A DNA stretch of 64,000 nt, taken from assembly GCA_026214975.1 (NCBI GenBank), contig JAOBSW010000262.1:81827-145826 (forward strand). The letters run 5' to 3'. Below are positions 23,211 through 34,040 of the stretch, piece after piece. Made by a program: the position numbers and the translations under genes. The stretch is from Gentiana macrophylla. Taxonomy: Eukaryota; Streptophyta; Magnoliopsida; Gentianales; Gentianaceae. Under the pieces are notes generated by a model. The model did not search any database, was not told the origin of the DNA, and was given only the letters and a program-made list of their open reading frames with translations. Positions within the stretch are counted from its first letter, which is position 1; the number at the start of each line of letters is the position of its first letter.

Positions 23211-23449
23211 AAAAAAAAGGGAGGGAAAAGACAAAAATTTTGATATAACGAGACCAAAACGTCGCTAAAGCCGGACGACCAAACATGCAAATTTAATATA
23301 GCATACTAACATATATGATTAAGTAAAACATTTCATGCATGCATGCAGCATAGCTGCATAGTTGACCGGCTGTCTAGTCTAGTCAGCCATGATTTTGACC
23401 ATTGCGTATGGCAGTGAAGAAACTTAGTTTAGAGGACGATACATACATC

Positions 23450-24210
23450 ATGCATGATGCATATATGTTGAATGTGTGAAGGGAATGAAATAAACATAAT
23501 AAATGATGTTGAGTGGTGGATGATATGATGGTTGATGAAGGGTAAGGGAGGAACAGGGAATGAAGTAGGGTGGGCTGGGTTGGGTGGAAAATGTAAATGT
23601 AATAAACGAGTGAAATAGGGGTGGATAAGCATCTGCATGAGGTGAAGATTGGGGCATGAAATGGTAGGGTAAAGGTACGTAAGTAACATGTGGAAGGGAT
23701 GGTGGACGGAGGTGATGAGGGTCGGAGGATGGTTATGGCCTTATGGGTGTGGTAAGATATAGGTGTGAGGACTGAGGTGATGGCAGGGACGGACCCAATG
23801 TGTTGAGGTGGGGCTGTACGGCCCCCATTCAACTTTTCGTACGAATTTACTAGTATACCTCTCTAATAATATTAAAGATCGTATATGTATATTATTTCAG
23901 ACAAATTCTAATGTAATTGCTTATTTAGTTCAACTGATTAGAAATATTATTACTATACTTGATGTCACTTGTTCAAAACCCAACTGCTGCATGTTTTTTT
24001 ACAATTTTTTTTTTGACTTTGGCTCCCACCGGAAGTTTTTTTTTTTTTTTGACTTTTACTTCACCTAAAATTCCTTGGTCGTCATTTGGGTGATGGTAGA
24101 TTGGTGCATGGGAGGTAAAGGTAAGGGTACGTAGAAGGTTGCAACTGGTGGGAGTACAGATGAGTGAGGGATGCTTCGGGTAGTAAGGGTGGTGGTAGCA
24201 GTGGTCTTTT
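23450..24210. repeat. G/A/T-rich low-complexity block
   Basis: Plus strand rich in GGTGG, GGGTAAGGG, GTAGGGTGGG and GATGGTGG words, resembling the 8.8-9.5 kb array in style but less regular. It is interrupted by the hAT element at 23784-24088. Minus-strand frames are Pro/Ser/His-rich artefacts. Confidence 0.55.
23784..24088. mobile_element. Short non-autonomous hAT element
   Basis: Left end CAGGGACGGACCCAAT; right end on the other strand CAAATGACGACCAAGG, an imperfect TIR. The 8-bp direct repeat ggtgatgg flanks it (23776-23783 and 24089-24096), the size expected for hAT. The interior has GGGGCTGTACGGCCCCC near the left end and two poly-T runs. It is 305 bp with no coding capacity. Confidence 0.78.
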
Positions 24211-24474
24211 TGTCACCATATCTATATCATTAGAATTTTACCATATATTTTTCATTTGTGAAAAAAGTAAGAAAAAATCACAAGCACAATATGATGTTAA
24301 GTGTGTAGAAATGATTTAGATTTTTACAGTAACTCTATCAGTGATCTTATCATATATTTTTACGTTGAAACGACTAAAATATGTTTCGTTTTTAACCTCT
24401 CACGTTACGGTATATATATGTTGCTTTAGGCGTAGTAATGGCATCGTTTGCATATCATTTTGATTCAGGTGGTG
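24211..24474. other. Short intergenic stretch, nothing seen
   Basis: AT-rich; no repeat or coding signal recognised. Confidence 0.5.
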
Positions 24475-24479
24475 CATTG

Positions 24480-25495
24480 TGTTGGAGAAAATAGAGGGAA
24501 AGAGAAAATAATTTTTAATTATTTTAAAATGATTTTTTAATCATTTTTTACAACAATTTTGAAAACCGGTTTCGATTAGACTATTGTACAGTTTATCAAG
24601 AGTTTATGATGACTTTGAAATCTACGTGCGACGTAGATGAAGACAGGTCTTTGAACCATTCAGTTCGGATATCGGATGAGTGAGAAATTAAGCCTTGAAT
24701 TTGGTTAGTTGAAGTGTTGAAACTTGGCTCAACTTCCTTAATCCCACATTGGGAAGTTTGCTAATCTTTTCTTAATATTTAAGTGGGAAAATTAGTTGAA
24801 GGGTATAAGCTCCAAAGAAAGGGAGAGAGTTCAGACCGTTGAGCTTGGGAATTGGCCCTTCGTGGGCCTGAGGCAATACTAATTTTTTGGACAAAGTTAA
24901 ATTGAACATGTCAAATAATTATTCAACATTATGATGATGATGATGAGCAGATTCGAGCTGAGTTCCCTTCATAGTCAGAAGTCTGATTCAATTCGGTTCG
25001 ACTCAAAAGCTGAGTCCCGTCATCTGCAATGTGATCTTCAACTGATGGAATTAAAGGTGTTAGTGGAGTTCCTTCACCTGATGGCCTTCAATTCAATTTC
25101 TTCTACTGCTCGCTATATAAAGGTCATCTACTGCAATGGAAATAAATAAAAACAAAACTACAACACAAATACTCATATTCCTGTATAAATAGTTGAGAAG
25201 TTTTTTCTGAAGCACTGTCAGAGTTCGAAATTGTTCTGGAGTTGAAGTACATCCCTCTTGAACATGTAAACTGAGTAATCCTGTGAGACAATTGCATAAT
25301 CCGTGGGTACATGCCGGAGTTAATTTGTCTTAAGGACATAGTTCATCTCACCTCGGTCTTTTAGAGATATCCTTCCTGTTTTGTAATTTCCTTTTTCATT
25401 ACCGTACTTGTAATTTTCTTTCAGATTATAAAGAAATTGTTCTTCTTCTTTCTGGTTGTTTATTTTATTTCGCATACGATACTACGTGTATAACA
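24480..25495 (+). mobile_element. Probable copia-type solo LTR
   Basis: Begins TGTTGGAGAAAATAG and ends GTGTATAACA, about 1016 bp. It is flanked by cattg (24475-24479) and catta (25496-25500), a 5-bp TSD with one mismatch. It contains AATCCCACATTGGGAAG near 24740, a phrase common in plant LTRs, and CTTGTAATTTTCTTTCAG-like text near the end. The orientation is assumed from the position of the poly-T/TTTCT-rich end. There is no internal region. Confidence 0.6.
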
Positions 25496-25500
25496 CATTA

Positions 25501-25713
25501 GAGTTCATGGAGTTAAGGGCCATCTTTTTTGCTTTAGTGGAAACCGAGCGTCTGGATATCCCTTCCATAGTTGTGGAGAGGGCTTCTTTGGCTTGCATTC
25601 AGCCATTCAGCGACTTACTTGACATACGAAAGATGTTATTGATTTTGGTTGTTTGGCCTAAGACCGCCTGTCTATGCTTAGTAGCTTTTCTTCACTTGCT
25701 TTTTCTCTTGTAA
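25501..25713 (+). pseudogene. Possible RNase H-like (RVT_3) fragment
   Basis: The frame reads MELRAIFFALVETERLDIPS followed by IVVERASLACIQPF. This resembles the E-L-x-A-I ... V-V-E-S-D-S core of plant RNase H-like (RVT_3) proteins, found in LINE-derived and host proteins. The usual second acidic site (ESD) reads ERAS here, so it would be inactive. It lies directly right of the solo LTR. The similarity is short and I hold it loosely; it may be chance. Confidence 0.3.
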
Positions 25714-26033
25714 GCATATGAGAAATATATCTGTACATCTTTTAGCTAAGTGTATTTTGTCAATTCATGATGTGGGCTCTTGGAATGCAATATTACCTCT
25801 CCCGCTATGTTTAAATTCCGCGTGTTTGTCGGATTTGATTTAATAAATTGCTTGTTACCTAAATTATATAAAAAAAAAAAAGTTGCTTTAAAATATAACA
25901 AACTTAACTAAAAACAAATTGCAAATAATGATGCTTTAAAAAAAGATATTTTACTTCATTTAAGTAGAAAGAAATATAAATGGATCAACTAGTAATATAG
26001 GACTATTTAATATTTCTTCCCTTCCCCACCCCG
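25714..26033. other. Upstream region of the GA 2-oxidase gene
   Basis: AT-rich, with poly-A tracts at 25868 and 25938. No identifiable cis-element beyond the TATA box that follows. The distal promoter may reach into the solo LTR. Confidence 0.4.
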
Positions 26034-26043
26034 CCTATAAATA
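26034..26043 (+). promoter_or_regulatory. TATA box of the GA 2-oxidase gene
   Basis: CCTATAAATAG matches the plant TATA consensus well and lies about 290 bp before the start codon. This places the transcription start near 26065 and gives a leader of about 260 bases. The leader includes a C-rich stretch (26201-26226). Confidence 0.65.
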
Positions 26044-26325
26044 GAAACAATATCCTCCATCATTTCATTACTCATGCTTTCATGCATTTCATAATCTCTT
26101 CCCTCATCTATTCACATTCTCATTGAGCATATCAACCCAAAACCCAACTCAATTCCCTCAACCCGCTTTCTTTTTCTTTTTTCAATATCAAAATACACCC
26201 CCCCCCACCACCACTCCACCCCCACACCAGAACTAACCGTGTAGGTACCTTTCGGGTGATCCTTCCAGTAGGGAGTGTCGTAAGACGGATCCAAGCCCCC
26301 ACACCCCAAAAAAAAAACAGCAAAT

Positions 26326-27529
<1,204 letters not shown>

Positions 27530-28118
27530 ACACACTTCTTTCTTTTTTCTGCTATGTTTGCGTTGGTAAACGGGTACAATAGTGTTAGTTCCACGACAAA
27601 CCGATAGTGTCTTGGTTTAGAGTACTGTTTACTATTTGTAGTTTGGTGAAACGTGTGTGTTGGTTTGCATTGTTATCGTTTCATGATGTAACCTATCAGT
27701 GTATCAACGTTTGTTTATAGTAAAATGGTATTTCTTGTAACAACTTTTGATCTTCTTTCACTATCAACAGTATGCAGTCGTTGTCTTTTCCATTTTTGGA
27801 ACAAGAAGAATTAATTCATTGTATATTTTTATATCTCCGTACTAGATAACCTCTAGATATTATGGGACGTCATCAAGTATGTTGTTTTTAAAACTAAAAG
27901 TTACACCATTTCGGACTGTTACAATCAAATATTCTTTAATGTATCCTTAAAGAGGTCTTTGATAGTCTTCTGTCTATGATATTAAATGGGTTGAAACGTC
28001 TCTGAAAAGATAATTAACGTGTTCTACGTACCTTAAAAATCATCATGGTTTTTCATATGTTTTTCCATATATTCTTACTTTGTGTGTTTTAGATTCTTGA
28101 AAATCTTGTTTATTTATA
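27530..28118. other. 3' flank of the GA 2-oxidase gene
   Basis: Probably includes the 3' UTR up to about 27750. No canonical AATAAA was found; several T-rich and GTTTG stretches occur. The remainder is AT-rich with no gene. Confidence 0.4.
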
Positions 28119-29640
28119 TGCAGTTAAATCATACGTGTAATACACTATGACTTCACATTGCGAAGTTTGTATGTCATCAATTTGATGGAAACAGATCACA
28201 TGTTCTTGCCCTATTTTAGGAAAGCTGGTATCATCACCACGAGGGAGCAGTAATTTGTACAGGTTTTAAGGAACCATAAATGCATAATTATGGATGAATT
28301 CGAATTTATCACATTCGGTTTGAGAGAGAAAGATGTCAATGTTTTCCAATTTTACAGACATAGGCGATACTTAAGTACACAACTACATAAGCTTCTTACT
28401 TTATCACGTTATGTTTGTTATGAAGTGTGTATGATGAAAGATAGTAGAAATGTGTATGGTTCACATATGGGGAATAGCCAAATTTTTACGTCATCAATTT
28501 AATGGAAATGGAATCTTCATGTGTTCTTTCCCTATTTTAGGAAAGATTATATCATCACCATGATAGCGCGGCTATGTACAGATTTTAAGGAACCGTTAAT
28601 GCAGAATTATGGATGAACTCGAAATTATCACGTTCAGTTTGTTGAGAAAGACGTCAATATTTTCAAGTTTTATAGAAATCAACGATACTTAAATTCATAC
28701 ACAATTATAGAAGCACCTCCATTTATCTCGTTCTGTTTGATGGAAATGGAATCTCCAAATGTTCTTGCACTATTTTAGGAAAGTTGATATCATCACCACG
28801 AGAGAGCAGTTAAATGTACATTTTTTTAGGGGTATGTGTACATATTTTAAGGAACCATAAATGCATAATTATGATGAACTCAAATTTATCATGTTTGGTT
28901 CGTTGTGAAAGACGTGAAAGTTTTTTGATTTTCCAGAAATCAACGATTCTTAAATACACGCTACATAAGCTCCTCATTTTATCATGTTCTGTTTGTTTTG
29001 TGTGTATGGTGAAAGAAAAGTAAAAATATGTATGCGAGTAAATCATACGTGTAATACTCTTTGGCTTCACATTTGAGTATTAGCCAAATTCGTATATATG
29101 TCATCAATTTAATTTAGGAAAGTTGATATCATCACAGCAAGAGAGCAATAATTTGTAAATGGTTAAACCTTAACCGGAAGGGTAGAGAGCAATAATTTGT
29201 AAATACTTTTATAGGTGGTATTTGTAATGGATTTTAGTACCATACATGCATAATTATGGATAAACACAAATTTATCACATTCAGTTTGTTGAGAAAGACG
29301 TCAATGTTTTCCAATTTTACATAAATTATCAATACTTTTTATCAATACTTAAATAAACAACTACAGAAGCACTCATCACATCATGTTCTGTATGTTTTGA
29401 AATATGTATGGCGAAAGAGTGTAGAAATATGTATACGGGGTAAATATGTAATACTCCATTGCTTCACATATGAGTATTTGCCAGATTTGTATGTCATCAA
29501 TTTAAGGAACCATAGATGCATATTGATGAACTCGAATGTATCACGTTCAGTTCGTTGGGAAATACGTCAATGTTTATCTATTTTACAGAAATTGGCGGTA
29601 CTTACATAATTTTTTGTTTTTGTTTTTGTACTTACACAAT
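28119..29640. repeat. Tandem array of 250-390 bp units
   Basis: Five degenerate units start around 28168, 28488, 28736, 29096 and 29486, preceded by the tail of another (28119-28167). Shared text in order: GTCATCAATTTAATGGAAA, CTATTTTAGGAAAG, ATATCATCACCACGAGAGAG, TTTTAAGGAACCATAAATGC, ATTATGGATGAACTC, GAGAAAGACGTCAATGTTTT, AACGATACTTAAAT, then a TATGTTTTG/GTGTATGG(C/T)GAAAG tail. The last unit is truncated. Small ORFs recur in the units but decay between copies, so I do not call them genes. Confidence 0.85.
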
Positions 29641-29820
29641 TACATAAACACTTCACTTTAAAGTCAAGTGTTTCTATAATTGTGTATTTAACTATTGCCG
29701 ATTTATGTACACTTGGAAAATATTGAAGTCTTTCTCAACGAAGCAAACGTGATAAATTTGAATTCATCAATAAATATGTGTTTATGGTTCCTTAAAATAT
29801 GTACAAATAAATGCTCTCTG
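29630..29820. repeat. Inverted copy closing the tandem array
   Basis: The reverse complement of this stretch reads TTTTAAGGAACCATAAACAC, then GATGAATTCAAATTTATCAC and GAGAAAGACTTCAATATTTT, the same order as the array unit. It meets the last direct unit at a hairpin whose arms are near ACACAATTA(C/T)A(T/G)AAACACTT (29635-29654 against 29667-29686). A poly-A tract follows at 29825. Confidence 0.8.
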
Positions 29821-29839
29821 TCTTAAAAAAAAAAAAAAA

Positions 29840-30248
29840 GCAGTTAAAGGTTGTAAAGATCGTTTTTTTTTATCTAAAATGGTAAAAATGACAAAAAAAA
29901 AGTGGTTGAGAAAGATAAAACGCCAGACGTATTCACTACGTATTGCTACAACCACATATATAATAACACGTAAAGAATGACGCTGCGTTTTGTCTTCTTA
30001 ACCATTATTTTCTTTTCTTGTCTTTTTTTTTCCCATTTTGTATCTTATATTGTCCTTCTGGCCTCTGACCAAAAAAAAAAAAAAACTGCTCTCTCCTGTA
30101 ATGATATCAGCTTGCCTGAAATAGGACAAGAATACGTGAAGATTCTATTTCCATTAAATTGGTAATAATAAATCCATGTGAAAATATCAATAGTGTCAAA
30201 TTTGCGAAGTCGACGAACCATCCAAAAAAAATTCAGGAACGGCCTAAC
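29840..30248. other. Intergenic, nothing recognised
   Basis: Poly-A/T runs (29868, 30070) and AT-rich sequence. No gene. Confidence 0.5.
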
Positions 30249-30313
30249 CCGACGGTGCCGAGTGGAAGGACCGTCGCTCAAAGGATAAAAGTTACTCTAA
30301 GGATAACAGGCTG
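30249..30313 (+). pseudogene. rrn23: Plastid 23S rRNA fragment in nuclear DNA (NUPT)
   Basis: CCGACGGTGCCGAGTGGAAG, then CCGTCGCTCAA, GGATAAAAGTTACTCTA and GGATAACAGGCTG match, in order, the domain V segment of bacterial/plastid 23S rRNA that I know (E. coli counterpart: CATCGCTCAACGGATAAAAG, GGGGATAACAGGCTGAT). About 65 bases are recognisable with roughly three differences, two of them G to A. It stops abruptly at CTG and continues into unrelated AT-rich sequence, so it is a short insertion and not a functional rRNA gene. Confidence 0.8.
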
Positions 30314-31065
30314 CCAAGTATGACTTGGTACTCCATTAGCAATAAAATCTAAGATAAAATATTGGACCCACTATTTATAAAAATATATGTCTTTATATTT
30401 TAAATTTGACACATTATTAAAACATTTGATTGGTCGAATAAGTATAATATGTTGATCCAAGACCACTGTAAAATTAGTGTCTAATCATTCATTGCAAAAA
30501 AACATTGATAAATGATGACTTATATGGTTTCACATCATATAACTCGACATGTGGAGGTACTATTATACATAATTGAGTATTTTCTTTTCACAAATAAAAG
30601 TAATATTAATTACACTATAGATAAGTGCTAGGTCTATAATACTTTTTCTTTTGGGTGTTGAGACTTGAGGATACAAATCGTGTGTACTTCCATTATGATA
30701 CTATTGTTCTTTTGGGTTGGGATTGGATTGGGCCTTGGGAAAAAATGATACATATATAATCCTTTTCAATTATGATACTATATTGTGCATTTGGGATGGG
30801 GTTGGATTGGGCCTAGGAAAAAAATAGACACATATATGAAAGAAAAAAAACAAGTATATGAATTTTATTGACATATCGTAATTATTTTTTTGCACCGCGT
30901 TATATGTTATAAAATTTGTAAAAATTGTCAAGTCGAAAGTAATAAACAAGTGTCAATAGAACTCTCCTTCTCGTATGGCAGTGGCAACTGATGTAGCAGG
31001 AGCTTTGGGTCATGCACCAACCTTTTTTAAAGGGAAACTTATATATATACACACATTAAAATAAA
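30314..31065. other. Intergenic with one small tandem duplication
   Basis: A segment of about 65 bp with TTGGATTGGGCC(T)TNGG is repeated with a 77-bp period (30694-30757 and 30771-30838). Otherwise AT-rich with no gene signal. Confidence 0.5.
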
Positions 31066-31102
31066 CAATCACACGGCATACAAAATTTTATCCGTGTGAT
31101 TG
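31066..31102. repeat. Perfect 11-bp inverted repeat hairpin
   Basis: CAATCACACGG and CCGTGTGATTG are exact complements separated by 15 bases. There is no T-run or coding context on either side. It may be a remnant of a small TIR element. Confidence 0.7.
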
Positions 31103-31299
31103 AACAGTTGTTTCACTTAAAGCAATCTCAAACGATTAATTACGTGCTAAGATAACTTTTTTTAATAAAATGAGTGATCAGAAGAGCCTTGCTCTAATCT
31201 AGGCATAACAAATTTATTTCTCCATTGCCAAGCGCAAGCGAGAGCTTAATTCATTTCCAATCTAGGTCTTCATCATCAAAAATGCGTTGAGAAAGATTA

Positions 31300-31916
31300 T
31301 TCCCGGATACCGAGTTTTTATCCGGAAAAGAAACGTTCGGCACGTATAATATTAAATAAATTCAATATTATACGTAAGCCTCTACTACGTCGTATCGAGT
31401 TTAGCAAACGGAAGCTAAAAAGACTCGGCAAATCATCATAAATGTTACTAAGAATAGAAACTCTAAACATACTAAAGATAGAAAGGTAACTTACAACAAC
31501 GAAATAACTTACAACATACGATATCCAAAGCAAAAGTACAACAATTAATCTTACAAAGGTTTTAAAGAAAGTACAACACTTGTCTTGAAATTTAAAACAT
31601 AACATATATGAGTACATCATAGATAACAAAAACAAAGAAAACATCTAGCAATGCATCATCTCAAACGTCATCCTCAAGGTCGTCATCCAACACTTGTTCA
31701 ATATGTTCTGCCTTCTCACCCCAAAAGCACACAAAACAACATATGCAATTGAGATAAGTACAAAGTACTTAGATAAGAGGGAGAAGCTAAAGTATAATTA
31801 AGTCTTACAACGAAAGATTCATATTATTATTATTAAGTTATCTTTGTGAGACCGACTCAAACTCTGAGGGTCACTTCATGCTCATCAACATGTCGTGACT
31901 AAAAGTTTATAGCTTA
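31300..31916 (-). repeat. Split gypsy-family LTR, left part
   Basis: From TTCCCGGATACCGAG this matches the same LTR family as 18837, 31917 and 37942 (TCCGGAAAAGAAACGTTCGG, CTCTACTACGTCGTATCG, GAGACCGACTCAAAC). The first dozen or so LTR bases are not recognisable. It is cut at TATAGCTTA by the element at 31917-48309 and resumes at 48315 with GCTTATCTTTGTTACA. Its far part is cut again at 48332. Confidence 0.82.
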
Positions 31917-34040
31917 TTTAACGCCCGCTCCCGGATACCGAGCTCTTATCCGAAGAGAAGCGTTCGCGCGTATAGCATTAAATAAATCTAATATTATACC
32001 TTGACCTCTATGTCGTCGTATCAAAATAAAGCAAATGGAAGCTAAAAAGACTCGGGTAAAAACATAAAAGCTACTATGAATAGAAATTAACCATACTAAA
32101 GATGGATAGTTAAATTACAACGACGAAAAACTCAAAGACTTATACGATACGATGTCTTAAAAGTAGAAGTACAACAAGTCTAATACAACCTTTACAAAGA
32201 AATAAACTAAAAGCTTCTCCAAGACTTCAAGTCTTCAAAAGCCATCATCTACACTTGATCAACCTGTTCGTCTTCTCACCCCACAATGCATACAAAAGAA
32301 AATGCAAAGGAGGTAAGTACAAAGTACTTAGTAAAAGTGAGAAACTAATGAATAACTAGGTTATACAACGAAAGGTTATTATTATGATTATTAAATTATC
32401 TTTATGAGACCGACTCAATTCCAGGGTTCACTTTATGCTCATCAACATGTCGTGACTAAACGTTTCTAACTTAACTTATCTTTGTTACAAAGATGTTTGC
32501 GAGAGGCACTACACTTAGTGAGATATGCACTAAGACAAAAGACGCAACCCTATAGAGATAAATCTCTAGCGGTCCCAAGACGAAATATTCCACTTTGTCC
32601 GCCAACCCTGTAGAGAGTTGACCGGTGAATGTCTATCTCGTTCGTGAGTTTGTCCGGCGGAATGATCACTACTTTATCTCGGGCGGGTCTAGAATCCGGC
32701 ATTGATCATCACCACTTTATCCGGCCAAACCTAACATTGCCGATATTGTAATGCGGCCTATCCAAGCTCTCATGATGTTTAACCTTTTATCTAGTCAACT
32801 CTCTTAAAAGTACGTCCGTGACGGAACCAAACGCATCAGAAGCTCAATTGAGGCTTGTTCATTTTCATTTAATCTTATTTAAGATCATTAACAAAACTAC
32901 AATTCAAGCTAAGTATCAAAATAACACTCGCCACTAAATTCATTGTCCACCAAATTATAAATTCATATTTTCCGAAAGAGAAATTAACACAACACAATAC
33001 AATAATACCATCCAAATATACACTATACATGTATTAATTAAATCCCCTTTTTTTTCAATTCCTATTTTTTTTTAAGGAAAGGAAGCAAGAATTCCTTTTT
33101 CTTTCTTTCTCAGATACCTTCGGCAACACAAAGCATGAACGCAGTACATATGTATATATTTTTTTTATACCATTTTCTTTTCTTTTAAACCTCTTTCTAC
33201 TTACAAGTGCAGTAGTACCTACAGTATGTCGAATAAGGCCGATGGTACTAACCATCTGCAAATTGGAAAATAATAAATTAAATAACAAAACCCTATAAAA
33301 GAATAATCCAAAATAAGACTACGCAGAACTAATCAAATTCATCATATATATCAATTCATCATAAATAAACACAACACAAACTTTATAAACGCTTCTATTC
33401 AAATCTAACATTAACACTCAACCTAATATTGTAAAACCTAATCACTCATTAGGAAGAGCCTCTTACCTTAATTACGAGCAAAACCGATCCCAAAACTGAA
33501 TGCAAGGCTTGAATCCTTCGATTCACAGCTCCTACAACCAAACTACGATATTTAAACGATACTCTACGATCCAAACAACCATTCACACAATCAAAGCTCA
33601 AACTTTTATAAAAAAACGATCATGATTACGATTTTAGGGCTAAAACGGAAACTCACTGTTTGGAAAACGAAGAGTATGGGAATGACCTTCTTCATCCAGT
33701 GATCGATTTCTTCTACTGCTGCCTGCTCAAAATCCTGACGGATTAGCCGCACGATTGAAGATTCCGTTCTTCTATTTCCTGGCAACTCTGCGTCCTTCTT
33801 CTATGCCGCCATTCATCTCTTCTTCTTTTCTTTTTTTTTCCAGAATTGCGTGATGTGTGATATGAGGGAAATTAAAGGATTATTTATAAGGTAAATAATA
33901 ATTAGTTTCCTTAAAAATAAAATCTCATAATCTTTTATTAAATCATTTTTAATTAATTAAATGGGACGAATAATAATTAGGTCTTAATAAAAAATATCCA
34001 ATTACTACTTTACCCTTTTACGAAAAGTCGGGATGTTACA
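31917..34040 (-). repeat. 3' LTR (minus-strand sense) of the gypsy-like element
   Basis: 2124 bp; the plus-strand edge reads TTTAACGCCCG where family members have TGTAACGCCC, and the other edge is GGGATGTTACA. Compared with the right LTR it lacks about 170 bp after TATCTAGTCAA (near 32805). Confidence 0.85.

Noticed and set aside
23383..23832. 149-residue Pro/Ser/His-rich minus-strand frame
   Set aside because: Composition artefact of the purine-rich block; it also crosses the left border of the hAT element.
28119..29640. CRISPR-like or centromeric satellite array
   Set aside because: Units are long, degenerate and few, with an inverted final copy; there is no spacer structure, and five copies are too few to call a satellite.
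30045..30281. Minus-strand frame crossing the plastid rRNA fragment
   Set aside because: It overlaps rRNA-derived sequence and has no protein similarity.
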